Shown here: positions 17,614 to 26,293 of the stretch, one piece after another
How positions within the stretch are numbered: position 1 is the stretch's first letter
Layout: each line of letters begins with the position of its first letter
Assembly: GCA_946415755.1 (NCBI GenBank)
Contig: CAMKTS010000018.1
Coordinates: 1-64,000 of the forward strand
DNA: 64,000 bases
Direction of reading: 5' to 3'
Origin: an uncultured Prevotella sp.
Lineage (GTDB): Bacteria; Bacteroidota; Bacteroidia; Bacteroidales; Bacteroidaceae
Translations under genes and position numbers: made by a program
Notes under the pieces: model-generated
Told to the model about the DNA's origin: nothing
The model's input: the letters and a program-made list of their open reading frames with translations, nothing else
Databases searched by the model: none

Positions 17614-17643
17614 AGCAAAATTTTTGAAAACAGGACAAATAAA

Positions 17644-19125
17644 ATGGCAAAAGAACTAAAAGATTTGACAAAACGGGCTGACAACTACAGCCAGTGGTAT
17701 AACGACCTGGTGGTGAAGGCCGACATGGCCGAACAGAGTGCCGTAAGAGGATGTATGGTTATCAAGCCCTACGGCTATGCCATCTGGGAAAAGATGCAGC
17801 AGCAACTGGATAAGATGTTCAAGGATACTGGTGCCCAGAACGCCTACTTCCCCCTGCTGATACCTAAGTCGTTCCTGTCGAGGGAGGCCGAGCACGTGGA
17901 GGGATTCGCCAAGGAGTGTGCCGTGGTGACCCACTATCGTTTGAAGGCTACTGAAGACAAGAGCGGTGTGGTGGTAGACCCTGCCGCCAAGTTGGAAGAG
18001 GAACTCATTGTGCGTCCCACTTCAGAGACTATTATCTGGAACACTTATAAGAATTGGATACACTCTTGGCGCGACCTGCCTTTGATGTGCAACCAGTGGT
18101 GTAACGTGATGCGCTGGGAGATGCGCACGCGCCCTTTCCTGCGTACATCTGAATTCCTGTGGCAGGAGGGTCATACCGCACACGCCACGAAGGAGGAGGC
18201 CGAGGAGGAAGCCAAGAAGATGCTGAAGGTGTATGCCCAATTCGCCGAGGAGTGGATGGCCGTTCCTGTATTGCAAGGTGTGAAGAGTGAGACGGAGCGT
18301 TTTGCCGGAGCCCTCGACACCTATACTATCGAGGCTATGATGCAAGACGGTAAGGCACTGCAGAGCGGTACCTCGCACTTCTTGGGACAGAACTTCGCCA
18401 AGGCATTCGATGTAACCTATCTGAACAAGGAGAATAAACCCGAATACGTATGGGCTACCTCGTGGGGGGTATCGACGCGACTGATTGGTGCGCTGATTAT
18501 GACCCATTCAGACGATAATGGTCTGGTATTGCCGCCGCGACTGGCTCCGATACAGGTAGTCATCATTCCCATTGCCACCAAGCCTGAACAGATGGAGCTG
18601 GTGAACAAAGAAGTGCTTCCCATCATCGACGAGCTACGGCAGAAGGGTATCAGCGTCAAGTTCGACGATGCCGACAATAAACGCCCTGGCTTCAAGTTTG
18701 CCGACTATGAGTTGAAGGGTGTTCCAGTAAGACTGGTACTGGGAGCACGCGACCTGGAGAACGGCACCATCGAGGTGATGCGCCGCGACACCTTGGAGAA
18801 AGAGACGCGTCCCATAGAAGGTATCGCGCAATATGTTGAGCAGTTGTTGGAAGACATCCAGAAGAACATCTTCGAGAAGGCCCGCAAGTATCGTGACGAG
18901 CATGTCTATGAGTGCGAGAACTACGAGGAGTTCAAGGAAAAGGTAAAGGACGGCGGCTTCTTCCTCTGTCACTGGGACGGCACTGCCGAGACCGAGGCAC
19001 AAATCAAGGAAGAAACGCAGGCTACTATCCGCTGTGTGCCTTTTGCCTACGAGCAGACACCAGGCACCGACATGGTGAGCGGAAAGCCTGCAAAATACAG
19101 GGTCATCATCGCCCGCAGCTACTAA
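17644..19125 (+). CDS. proS: Prolyl-tRNA synthetase (archaeal/eukaryotic-like short class)
   Basis: 493 aa from the ATG at 17644; upstream in-frame codons overlap the promoter. It charges tRNA-Pro. Class II motifs visible: [29 protein letters not shown] (motif 2 region), then [18 protein letters not shown] and an [20 protein letters not shown] motif 3 region. There is no editing (INS) domain between motifs 2 and 3, and the C-terminal zinc-binding-like extension ends in a conserved aromatic (ARSY), both marks of the ProS type 3 group. A tRNA-Pro (UGG) gene lies 4.3 kb downstream. Confidence 0.96.
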   Translation: MAKELKDLTKRADNYSQWYNDLVVKADMAEQSAVRGCMVIKPYGYAIWEKMQQQLDKMFKDTGAQNAYFPLLIPKSFLSREAEHVEGFAKECAVVTHYRLKATEDKSGVVVDPAAKLEEELIVRPTSETIIWNTYKNWIHSWRDLPLMCNQWCNVMRWEMRTRPFLRTSEFLWQEGHTAHATKEEAEEEAKKMLKVYAQFAEEWMAVPVLQGVKSETERFAGALDTYTIEAMMQDGKALQSGTSHFLGQNFAKAFDVTYLNKENKPEYVWATSWGVSTRLIGALIMTHSDDNGLVLPPRLAPIQVVIIPIATKPEQMELVNKEVLPIIDELRQKGISVKFDDADNKRPGFKFADYELKGVPVRLVLGARDLENGTIEVMRRDTLEKETRPIEGIAQYVEQLLEDIQKNIFEKARKYRDEHVYECENYEEFKEKVKDGGFFLCHWDGTAETEAQIKEETQATIRCVPFAYEQTPGTDMVSGKPAKYRVIIARSY

Positions 19126-19163
19126 GAAGAAAGGCTATTCACCCCAATTAGAACAAGGGAGGG

Positions 19164-19802
19164 CTATAGTTCGATGGGTATTTCCTCGAACTTGCCCTCC
19201 TTGTTGATGATATATCGTCTCGACTGGAACAGCTCCGGCTTCCTGGCGGTATGCGACAAGTAGTATTGCATAAGGGTAATCTCGTAGTTGCTCGTGACGT
19301 AGAAGTCCATATACGTCCGGCCGAAATCGTCTTTGCGGTCTTCGTTGCCCTGCTCATATATGCACAGCAGGTCGATGGGCTGGTACTTACGGCTGAGTGT
19401 GAAGAGATAGAGCACGGGAGTGATAGAGTCTTGCATCTCTGAAACCATCAGCACACGATAGCGATGAGCCGACGGCAGTGCCATAGCGCTGAGGTTGGCA
19501 GACGCAGAATATCCCAGATGGTCGTTGAGCAGTCGTGGAATCTTGACAAACTTGCCAATCTTCTTGAAGTCGCCAGACTCCGACTGTATTGGCAGCGAGT
19601 GGTATTGCAGCGTATCGAAGAAGGCTTTGGCTGGGTCGCCATTGGCACCGATACCCGCCATGCGCTGCAGTTCGCCCAACTGTTCGGCCTTGCGTATGCT
19701 GTCAATCATCTGCTCATAATAGACGGCATCATGCTTCTTCTGCCTACAGGAAACAGCCGACAGGAGGAGCAGGAAAGTTAAAAAAAATGCAATCTTTCTC
19801 AT
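19164..19802 (-). CDS. Predicted lipoprotein of unknown function
   Basis: 212 aa from the ATG at 19802 (MRKIAFFLTFLLLLSAVSC, lipidated Cys about residue 19). No domain recognised; it has HAVYYEQMIDSIRKAEQL-type helical sequence, YRVLMVSEMQDSITPVLYLF and a YIINKEGKFEEIPI end. It converges with proS and is divergent from the T9SS Plug gene; the minus-7 box (19811-19819) is so close that the transcript would have only a few untranslated bases. Shared control with the Plug gene suggests an envelope role. Confidence 0.7.
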   Translation of the reverse strand: MRKIAFFLTFLLLLSAVSCRQKKHDAVYYEQMIDSIRKAEQLGELQRMAGIGANGDPAKAFFDTLQYHSLPIQSESGDFKKIGKFVKIPRLLNDHLGYSASANLSAMALPSAHRYRVLMVSEMQDSITPVLYLFTLSRKYQPIDLLCIYEQGNEDRKDDFGRTYMDFYVTSNYEITLMQYYLSHTARKPELFQSRRYIINKEGKFEEIPIEL

Positions 19803-19810
19803 AATCTTGT

Positions 19811-19840
19811 GCAAAGATAATCATTTTTTTGTATATTTGC
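19811..19840. promoter_or_regulatory. Divergent promoters of the lipoprotein and T9SS Plug genes
   Basis: Minus strand TATCTTTGC at 19811-19819 and plus strand TATATTTGC at 19832-19840. Only 9 nt (minus) and 4 nt (plus) separate the TTTG of each box from the start codon, so both mRNAs should be leaderless or nearly so. CTTG at 19806-19809 is a possible minus-33 element for the plus promoter. Confidence 0.6.
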
Positions 19841-19843
19841 ACC

Positions 19844-21058
19844 ATGAAGTTACGAATTTTGCTTTTTTCATTGTTCGTCGCCGTTGCAGCACAAGGCGGC
19901 AACCGCATTTACTCACCACGTATCAAGTCGCTGACCAGCATCGTCAATGGCGACTGGCTTAATCGTCCTGTGATGGAACTGGGAAGGGGCGACCGGCTGA
20001 CCATCGGATTCGACGAGCTGTCGCACAACTACCACCGGCTGGTGTACCACATTGAGCATTGTGAGGTTGACTGGAAACCATCCGAGGAGCTGTTTGAGAG
20101 CGACTGGCTGGAGGGATTCAACGACATCCCCATTGAGGACTACCGTAACTCTATCAATACTACCGTGCTCTACACCCACTACCAGCTGACGATTCCCAAC
20201 GACCGCTGCCGTCTGAAGATGAGTGGCAACTACAGGCTGACAGTATATGATGAAGACGAAGACAACGAGCGCATCCTCGAAGTGGAGTTCTACGTGGTGG
20301 AGCCGCTGATGGACGTGGGGATAGAGGTGACGAGCAACACCGATGTAGACCATAACGTCAGCCATCAGCAGCTGACGATGAAGGTGAACTACAACCAGGT
20401 ACGCGTAACTAATATAGAGGAACAGTTGTATACCGTAGTGATGCAGAACTGGCGCGAGGACAATGCACGTCACAACTTGAAGCCCACCTTTGTCAACAAT
20501 CTGGGGCTGTCGTGGGAGCATAGCCGCCGTTTGGTATTTGATGCCGGTAACGAGTTCCACAAGTTTGAAGTGCTGGACGTGAGCCACGCCACGATGGGCC
20601 TCGACCGCATCACGTGGGACGGACACAACTATCAGGCTTACCCATTCGTCAATACCGTTCGCCGCAACTACCTGACCGACGTGGATGCCGACGGTGCATT
20701 CTGCATCCGCAACAGCGACTATACGGAATGCGACTACACGTGCGACTATGTGTGGGTGAACTATCGTCTGCAGGTGCCCTATCAGGGCGATGTGTATCTC
20801 GACGGACACTGGGCGACCGACCACAATCGCAGGCAGTACAAGATGCACTACGATGAGCAGCAAGGAGTGTACTATGCGGCCATCCTGCAGAAACAGGGAT
20901 ATTACTCGTACCAATATCTTACAGCCGACGGAAAGACACCCCCATCGGAAGGCGATTTCTACCAGACGGAGAACCGCTATCAGGCGATGGTATACTATCG
21001 GGGAGCCGGCGAGCGTACCTGGCGACTGGTAGGATTCCGTGCGCTCATCTTCCAATAG
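19844..21058 (+). CDS. Type IX secretion system Plug protein (DUF5103 family)
   Basis: 404 aa from ATG 19844; signal peptide MKLRILLFSLFVAVAAQ. The sequence has the DUF5103 landmarks: IKSLTSIVNGDWLNRPVMEL, LTIGFDELSHNYHRLVYHIE, HCEVDWKPSEELFESDWLEG, SFEHSRR-like LSWEHSRRLVFDAGNEF and a late YQTENRYQAMVYYRGAG. This family was seen as the Plug that closes the periplasmic side of the SprA/Sov translocon in Flavobacterium. It implies a working type IX system elsewhere in the genome, consistent with the sorting tail on the protein at 1372-2496. Confidence 0.88.
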   Translation: MKLRILLFSLFVAVAAQGGNRIYSPRIKSLTSIVNGDWLNRPVMELGRGDRLTIGFDELSHNYHRLVYHIEHCEVDWKPSEELFESDWLEGFNDIPIEDYRNSINTTVLYTHYQLTIPNDRCRLKMSGNYRLTVYDEDEDNERILEVEFYVVEPLMDVGIEVTSNTDVDHNVSHQQLTMKVNYNQVRVTNIEEQLYTVVMQNWREDNARHNLKPTFVNNLGLSWEHSRRLVFDAGNEFHKFEVLDVSHATMGLDRITWDGHNYQAYPFVNTVRRNYLTDVDADGAFCIRNSDYTECDYTCDYVWVNYRLQVPYQGDVYLDGHWATDHNRRQYKMHYDEQQGVYYAAILQKQGYYSYQYLTADGKTPPSEGDFYQTENRYQAMVYYRGAGERTWRLVGFRALIFQ

Positions 21059-21098
21059 CCCAGAAGCTAAAACGCCATCGCGCCTGAACAACCGGGAT

Positions 21099-23423
21099 TC
21101 AGGAAATACGGTGCTGGAGATAGGCGGCCAGCGACTGCGGACTCTTATAGATGTTCTCTGATATGAGCCGGCAGAAGTGTGTGAAGTCGATGTGTGCCTT
21201 GTCGGCCAGATCGTGTAGTGTCAGATGCTGGTGTGACGACTCGTGCAACACCAGGGGCATGATGGTCTCTACGATATCGGCAAACTCCTTGCTGATGCCC
21301 GATCCTTTCAGCAGCTCGTCAGCATTGTTCTCCTCCTTCTGCTTATCCGCGCCAGCCTGTGCCTCTAATTCCATGAGCGAATGGCAGCGCCTGACAAAGC
21401 TGCGTACGAGCTTCATCGTTTCCTTCTCATCATTAAGATAGCGCACGCGCAGCCGCGTGTTACGATTGAAGTAGTACACATTTCCAGCGGCAATCAGCAG
21501 CAGCACCAAGCCCAGCAGCAGATATACGCCCGTAGAGCGCCACCAGGGCTGTTCTACGCGGATAGTCCAAACGAAAGGCTTCTGCAGCCATACATCCGGC
21601 GTGGTAGAGGCTTGCAGTTCGACGGCATATTTTCCTGGCCGTATTCCCACCAAATGAAGGTGCAGCAGTCCTTTCGCGTCGACCAGTCCGTTGGAGTTGG
21701 CATGCGACAGCACGCGCCATTCGTTGTATATCCCCTTTACCCTTACGCGATAGTAGGTCTGAAGCGGCCGGAAATAGTTCAATCCGGAAAACACCAGCGT
21801 CAGCGAGTTCTGGTTGTAGTTGACCGCCACCTCCCTGGCTCTTGTGATGGCACAGTCGAGAATCACTCTGTCGTCGACCTTGGTTCCCGGCTGGATGTCT
21901 CGACCGTTGACCTCCAGCTTGACCAGCTTGGGATAGAGAATCATAGAGTCGGTTTGCTGGTAATGGAATTGGGCAGGATTGAAGGTGACGATATGGTCGA
22001 GCGACTGCATGACGATGGTTCCGTCCGCGAGCTTGATGGCTTGTCCTTTGACAAACGACTCTTCAGGAATGCCGTCGTGGCCGTAGTAGGACACTATTTT
22101 CCATACGTTGTTGTTGCGGATAAAGACGTGCGAGATGCCGAAACTGGTAGATGCCCAGATATCGTGGTTGTCGTCTTCGATGATGCTGTGAATCATCTCG
22201 TTGAGCAGTCCGTCCTTGCACGTAAAGACATATTCCTCCTTGTTGCTTTTCAGCAGCCTCAGGTCGGTATATGACCCCGACCACACCCATCCTCGGCTGT
22301 CCTTGATGCGGCAGTTCACGTGGCGTGGCAGCTGTTCGTCTTTCGGCTTGGAAGCGTTGATCAGCGACAGGAGGCGCTTGGCAGGAGCTTCGTCGAAGGT
22401 GTAGACATGGAAGGGTGAAGCATAGGGTCGGCTATACAGCACGGCGCGCTTCTCGGTGCCCAGCCACATTCCTCCTTGGCGGTCGAAAGCGATGGCGTTG
22501 ACATCGGTCTGCAACGGTCTGCCGCCGTCCAACTGAAGCGTCTCTACGTGCGTGGTGGCTCCCGTCTGCGTATCGTAGATCCAATAGCCGTACTCTGAGG
22601 CGATGTATAGATTGTTGTCGAGGAGTGCCATGTTGTTCAGATGATAGGGCGTATGCATCAGCTTCCTCCATTGGCGGTGTACTACATCGAAACACCAGAG
22701 GGTGGCATCCTTGCTGCCGTTGCGTATCTGGTAGAACAGGCTGTCGGAGGGGAATATCACCGACGATTCTGTATGCCGCAGGGTATCCTCCTCCTGATAT
22801 GAGGCGGCATCATACAGGTGGCGACCGCTCTCCAAGTCGAAGGCCGAAACGACACCGTTGGCAAAGAACTGCAACTGTATGCGATGGTCGTACACGTCTA
22901 CGTCATGCAGTTCCGACTGCTGTCCTACGGGAATGGTCTTCTCCAGCTCTATGCAATACAGCTGGTTGCCCGACAGGAACCACAGATTGCTGTTGTTGTC
23001 AGAGAACAGGTCGTCGACGGGTTTCTCCATTCCGATTTTCTTGATTTCCGCCTGAACGTCGCTGACGAAACGCTCCGTCATCAGGTCTACACAGGTAACC
23101 AGCCGCTTGTTCTTCACCCACAGGTGATGATGGCGGTCGAAGGCGAGGCGGTAATGGCCCGTATATTTTGGCAGTGGAAAGGTATCGTCGTCGGTGGGGT
23201 CGATATGTGTAAATGCAGCGCCGTCGTAGAAGTTGAGCTGTCCGATGGTAGCTATTACCATTCGTCCCGTCTTCGTACACTTGATGACTTGTGCGCTGTT
23301 GTCGGCCAAGCCTTTTGAAGCATCAAAGATAGTGAATACCGAACCATTGTCGGCCTTTACGGCAACCGGCAACGCTATACAGCATAACACGGCAAATAAG
23401 TATGTGAAGAGATTTCTCCCCAT
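21099..23423 (-). CDS. Periplasmic propeller/Y_Y_Y sensor with a shortened AraC-like C-terminus
   Basis: 774 aa. Signal peptide at the N-terminus, then two-component-regulator propeller repeats (about residues 25-500; examples GGMWLGTEKRAVLYSRP, RGWVWSGSYTDLRLL, HDIWASTSFGISHVFI), a Y_Y_Y domain (about 510-640; LTLVFSGLNYFRPLQTYYRV), one transmembrane helix (about 645-665) and a cytoplasmic tail. The tail has no histidine kinase or receiver domain; its end (LTLHDLADKAHIDFTHFCRL, then KSPQSLAAYLQHRIS) matches only the first helix-turn-helix of an AraC domain and stops there. A SusR-like membrane regulator is possible, but DNA binding by half a domain is doubtful. It is downstream of tRNA-Pro and converges with the Plug gene. 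Confidence 0.8.
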   Translation of the reverse strand: MGRNLFTYLFAVLCCIALPVAVKADNGSVFTIFDASKGLADNSAQVIKCTKTGRMVIATIGQLNFYDGAAFTHIDPTDDDTFPLPKYTGHYRLAFDRHHHLWVKNKRLVTCVDLMTERFVSDVQAEIKKIGMEKPVDDLFSDNNSNLWFLSGNQLYCIELEKTIPVGQQSELHDVDVYDHRIQLQFFANGVVSAFDLESGRHLYDAASYQEEDTLRHTESSVIFPSDSLFYQIRNGSKDATLWCFDVVHRQWRKLMHTPYHLNNMALLDNNLYIASEYGYWIYDTQTGATTHVETLQLDGGRPLQTDVNAIAFDRQGGMWLGTEKRAVLYSRPYASPFHVYTFDEAPAKRLLSLINASKPKDEQLPRHVNCRIKDSRGWVWSGSYTDLRLLKSNKEEYVFTCKDGLLNEMIHSIIEDDNHDIWASTSFGISHVFIRNNNVWKIVSYYGHDGIPEESFVKGQAIKLADGTIVMQSLDHIVTFNPAQFHYQQTDSMILYPKLVKLEVNGRDIQPGTKVDDRVILDCAITRAREVAVNYNQNSLTLVFSGLNYFRPLQTYYRVRVKGIYNEWRVLSHANSNGLVDAKGLLHLHLVGIRPGKYAVELQASTTPDVWLQKPFVWTIRVEQPWWRSTGVYLLLGLVLLLIAAGNVYYFNRNTRLRVRYLNDEKETMKLVRSFVRRCHSLMELEAQAGADKQKEENNADELLKGSGISKEFADIVETIMPLVLHESSHQHLTLHDLADKAHIDFTHFCRLISENIYKSPQSLAAYLQHRIS

Positions 23424-23454
23424 AGGTTTCTAGTTTGGCTTTCTCTCTTTAGTG

Positions 23455-23527
23455 TCGAGGTGACAGGACTCGAACCTGCGACATCCTGGTCCCAAACCAG
23501 GAACGCTACCAACTGCGCTACACCTCG
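23455..23527 (-). tRNA. tRNA-Pro (UGG anticodon)
   Basis: On the minus strand the 7-bp acceptor CGAGGTG/CACCTCG closes the cloverleaf; the anticodon stem CCTGG/CCAGG frames the loop TTTGGGA with anticodon TGG, and the T arm is CAGG-TTCGAGT-CCTG. Discriminator base A at 23455; CCA is not encoded. It lies between serine palmitoyltransferase and the propeller sensor, both on the same strand. Confidence 0.95.
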
Positions 23528-23599
23528 AAAAGCGTTCCGTTTGCGCCAGCCCTATGGCCGGCAGAACGCGGGTGGGGGAGTGCCTCCTCCCTCCTTGTA

Positions 23600-24787
23600 T
23601 TACTTGATAATACCTTGTTCAACAAAAATCTTCTTCAGCGCCTGTACGCCACGCTCCACTTGCTCTTCGGTATGTGTGGCCATCAGGGCAAAGCGCACCA
23701 GTGTGTCTTGCGGGGCACATGCCGGTGGGATAACGGGATTGATAAACACGCCCGCATTGAATGCCAGTGCCGTTACGAGGAACGTCTTGTCGATGTCGCG
23801 GACATACAACGGAATGATGGGACTCTCCGTGTCGCCAATCTCAAAGCCCTCTTCCGAGAATCGGCGCAGGGCATATTTGGTGACTTTCCACAGGGCCTCT
23901 ATTCGCTCAGGCTCCTGCTGGATGATGTGCAGGGCCTCCAGGGCTGCAGCCGTTGCCGCAGGAGTGTTGCTGGCCGAGAAGATATAGGTACGGCACGTAT
24001 GTCGCAGGAAGTTGATGGTGTCAGCATCCGATGCGATGAATCCGCCGATGCTGGCCAGCGACTTGGAGAAGGTACCCATGATGAGGTCAACCTCGTCGGT
24101 CAGTCCGAAATAGTCGCACACGCCGCGTCCGTGGTCGCCGAATACTCCGATGCCGTGGGCCTCGTCAACCATCACCGAGCAGTTGTACTTGTGCTTCAGC
24201 TCCACAATCTCTGGCAGCTTGGCCAGGTCGCCCTCCATCGAGAAAACACCGTCTACCACAATCAGCTTGACAGCCTCGTAGGGCAGCTTCTGCAGCACGC
24301 GCTCCAAGTCCTCCATGTCGTTGTGCTTGTAGTGCAACTGACGAGCAAACGAGAGGCGCCTTCCGTCGACGATGCTCGCATGGTCGCGGTCATCGCAGAT
24401 GATATAGTCATCCTTGCCCACCACCATAGCCAGCACGCCCTGGTTGACGGAGAATCCCGTCGAGAGGCACAGGCAGTCGTCCTTATGTACAAATTCGGCA
24501 ATCTCCTTTTCCAGTTGCACATGCAGGTCGAGCGTACCGTTCAGGAAGCGGCTGCCGGCACATCCCGAACCATACTGGTCGAGTGCTGCCTTGGCCTTGT
24601 CAATGATGCGCTGGTCGCCCGTCAGTCCCGTATAGGCATTCGAGCCGAACATCAGCACCTTGTGACCGCCCATCTCCACTTCTGTTCCCTGCTTACCTGT
24701 AATGGCCCGGAAATAGGGATATACCCCAGCCTTGATGAACTTCTGGGGTTCGCGATAGTGCTTGTATCTTTCTTGTAGTTGTCCCAT
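23600..24787 (-). CDS. spt: Serine palmitoyltransferase (alpha-oxoamine synthase)
   Basis: 395 aa PLP enzyme of the alpha-oxoamine synthase family. It is nearly motif-for-motif the Bacteroidales sphingolipid enzyme: VEMGGHKVLMFGSNAYTGL, GSGCAGSRFLNGTLDLHVQL, DDRDHASIVDGRRLSF, DGVFSMEGDLAKLPEIV, VDEAHGIGVFG and MGTFSKSLASIGGF with the PLP lysine at about residue 242. It condenses serine with an acyl-CoA to start sphingolipid synthesis. The related glycine C-acetyltransferase (Kbl) is the main alternative, but the N-terminal PQKFIKAGVYPYFRAITGKQ fits Spt. Divergent from a lipid kinase gene 160 bp away. Confidence 0.87.
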   Translation of the reverse strand: MGQLQERYKHYREPQKFIKAGVYPYFRAITGKQGTEVEMGGHKVLMFGSNAYTGLTGDQRIIDKAKAALDQYGSGCAGSRFLNGTLDLHVQLEKEIAEFVHKDDCLCLSTGFSVNQGVLAMVVGKDDYIICDDRDHASIVDGRRLSFARQLHYKHNDMEDLERVLQKLPYEAVKLIVVDGVFSMEGDLAKLPEIVELKHKYNCSVMVDEAHGIGVFGDHGRGVCDYFGLTDEVDLIMGTFSKSLASIGGFIASDADTINFLRHTCRTYIFSASNTPAATAAALEALHIIQQEPERIEALWKVTKYALRRFSEEGFEIGDTESPIIPLYVRDIDKTFLVTALAFNAGVFINPVIPPACAPQDTLVRFALMATHTEEQVERGVQALKKIFVEQGIIK

Positions 24788-24827
24788 AAATAGGTATAGC
24801 CTTTTGGCTATTTTCTGTTTTCAGAGT

Positions 24828-24836
24828 GCAAAGGTA
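24828..24836 (-). promoter_or_regulatory. Minus-7 box of serine palmitoyltransferase
   Basis: TACCTTTGC on the minus strand, 40 nt before the ATG at 24787. Confidence 0.6.
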
Positions 24837-24931
24837 CACATTTTTTATCAAAACATGCAAAAAAAATCAAGAATAATCTCAATAAATAACAAATTTATTC
24901 TCTTTTTATCCGAAATGTCGGCTTTTTTATG

Positions 24932-24939
24932 TAATTTTG
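24932..24939 (+). promoter_or_regulatory. Minus-7 box of the lipid kinase gene
   Basis: TAATTTTG with only 8 nt between it and the ATG at 24948, giving an almost leaderless transcript. Confidence 0.5.
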
Positions 24940-24947
24940 TGCCCATA

Positions 24948-25994
24948 ATGACTGACAAAAAACGCATTACCTTCATCGTGAACCCCATTTCGGGCACCCA
25001 CGACAAGACGGAGATACCGCAGCAGATTGAAGCCGGGATGGATGCCTCCCGCTTCGACTGTGACATCCGTTATACCGAATATCGGGGCAACGCTGCCGAG
25101 ATAGCCTCCGAGTGTTCGGCCGAGGGTGTTGATGTGGTAGTGGCCGTTGGCGGCGACGGCACCGTCAACGAGGTGGCTCGCGCTTTGGTGCATAGCCAGA
25201 CGGCACTCGGCATCATTCCCTGCGGCTCCGGCAACGGGCTGGCTCGCCATCTGTGCATTCCGCTCGACGTTCGCAAGGCCGTCAGAATCATCAACCAGTG
25301 CAAGATCGAGGCCTTCGATTACGGCGTGGTCAACGAGCAGCCCTTCTTCTGCACCTGCGGAATGGGCTTCGACGCCTTTATCTCGCTGAAGTTCGCCGAG
25401 GCAGGCAAGCGCGGCCCTATCACCTACGTCGAGAACGTGCTCAGAGAGGGGCTGAAGTACCGCCCTGAGACCTACGAGATCACCGACGGCAGCGGCAGCA
25501 TGCGCTACAAGGCATTCCTCATAGCCTGTGCCAACGCCTCGCAATACGGCAACAATGCCTACATCGCACCCGGTGCCACCATGAAGGACGGCAAGATGGA
25601 TGTCATCATCATGGAACCCTTCGACACCCTGGAGGCCCCGCAGATTGCCGCCGACCTGTTTATGAAGACGCTGGGCAACAACTCCAAAATCAAGACCTTC
25701 CGTACCGACCGCCTCCACATACGGCGCAGTCAGCCGGGAGCCATTCACTACGACGGCGACCCGATGATGACCGACAGCGACATTGACGTACACATCGAGC
25801 ACCTCGGATTGCGCATCGTCACCAACCCCGATGCCATAGAGGACAAGGCACAGCCCAACCAGCTGCTCAATGCCTTCAGCGACTTCTTTAATAATATAAA
25901 TAATGTACGCGAGGACATCACTCAGGACTTGGAGAAAAGCGGTCGTAGGATTCAGGCCATCAACAAGGTGCTGCTGCGCAAGCTGCGGAGCTGA
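24948..25994 (+). CDS. Diacylglycerol/sphingosine kinase-family lipid kinase
   Basis: 348 aa from the ATG at 24948 (MTDKKRITFIVNPISG); codons upstream are AT-rich promoter DNA. DAGK catalytic motifs: FIVNPISGTHDKTEIPQQIE, VVVAVGGDGTVNEVARAL (about residue 68) and GIIPCGSGNGLARHL. The C-terminal half has the family's second beta-sandwich with FCTCGMGFDAFIS and SRSQPGAIHYDGDP-like sequence. It phosphorylates a lipid hydroxyl; the divergent serine palmitoyltransferase makes a sphingoid base a plausible substrate, but diacylglycerol or undecaprenol cannot be excluded. Followed at 33 bp by a small Cys-rich protein gene. Confidence 0.85.
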   Translation: MTDKKRITFIVNPISGTHDKTEIPQQIEAGMDASRFDCDIRYTEYRGNAAEIASECSAEGVDVVVAVGGDGTVNEVARALVHSQTALGIIPCGSGNGLARHLCIPLDVRKAVRIINQCKIEAFDYGVVNEQPFFCTCGMGFDAFISLKFAEAGKRGPITYVENVLREGLKYRPETYEITDGSGSMRYKAFLIACANASQYGNNAYIAPGATMKDGKMDVIIMEPFDTLEAPQIAADLFMKTLGNNSKIKTFRTDRLHIRRSQPGAIHYDGDPMMTDSDIDVHIEHLGLRIVTNPDAIEDKAQPNQLLNAFSDFFNNINNVREDITQDLEKSGRRIQAINKVLLRKLRS

Positions 25995-26027
25995 CGGCCG
26001 GAAGTCAGATAGCAGGAGACGGGCGTT

Positions 26028-26189
26028 ATGGATGTAGAATTGCTGGGTGTCATACTCATTGTCGGCGGAGCGGTAGCCTATGCGGCGGTACGCATTTTCC
26101 GCAGTTTTCAGGGAGCTGACGACCCCTGTAGCGGATGTGAAATGAAAAAAAACTGCAAAAAATTTGGCCAATCCAAAGAAAATTGCTAA
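26028..26189 (+). CDS. FeoB-associated Cys-rich membrane micro-protein
   Basis: 53 aa. ATG at 26028 with an AGGAGA about 8 nt upstream (26014-26019), a good ribosome site for this genome. One transmembrane helix (LLGVILIVGGAVAYAAV) then a cytoplasmic Cys/Lys tail with CSGC, NC and a terminal NC. This is the layout of the FeoB-associated Cys-rich family, thought to accompany ferrous iron transport; no feoB is in the window. Its stop codon forms the first bases of the tRNA-Cys minus-7 box (26187-26195). Confidence 0.75.
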   Translation: MDVELLGVILIVGGAVAYAAVRIFRSFQGADDPCSGCEMKKNCKKFGQSKENC

Positions 26190-26195
26190 TTTTGC
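26163..26195 (+). promoter_or_regulatory. Promoter of the tRNA-Cys transcription unit
   Basis: TTTG at 26163-26166 (minus-33), 20-bp spacer, TAATTTTGC at 26187-26195 (minus-7), the best two-part match in this region. Predicted start about 26199, in CCCGC, leaving a 95-nt leader before the tRNA. Confidence 0.65.
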
Positions 26196-26198
26196 ACC

Positions 26199-26293
26199 CG
26201 CTTACAAGAACGAGCATGGTGTCCTGACCTTCGGTCGAGCCACCTAGCGTTCGGAAAAGCTGAAGTGAGCTTCGCTTTTTTACTCACTTGCTC
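26199..26293 (+). promoter_or_regulatory. Structured leader before tRNA-Cys with terminator and alternative pairing
   Basis: A hairpin (stem AAGC-GAAG with CTTC-GCTT, 26257-26277, one bulged T) followed by six T residues (26276-26281) looks like an intrinsic terminator only 12 nt before tRNA-Cys. AAGTGAG (26263-26269), inside that hairpin, is also perfectly complementary to CTCACTT (26283-26289) just after the T-run, and CGAGCA (26211-26216) to TGCTCG (26289-26294). GGTG (26218-26221) and CACC (26241-26244) enclose a GACC/GGTC hairpin. The mutually exclusive stems suggest attenuation; alternatively a small RNA of about 80 nt ends here. Confidence 0.45.

Noticed and set aside
21059..21098. Frameshifted remainder of the AraC domain after the propeller sensor
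   Set aside because: Reading on in the other frames past 21099 gives no second helix-turn-helix.
23528..23599. Terminator between serine palmitoyltransferase and tRNA-Pro
   Set aside because: The GGGGGAG/CTCC pairing is short and lacks a T-run on the relevant strand.
24762..24947. N-terminal extension of the lipid kinase
   Set aside because: Those codons are AT-rich promoter sequence; the family starts at the FIVNPISG strand right after the ATG at 24948.
26199..26293. T-box riboswitch before tRNA-Cys
   Set aside because: No T-box sequence or specifier loop is visible, and T-boxes control synthetase and amino acid genes rather than tRNAs.
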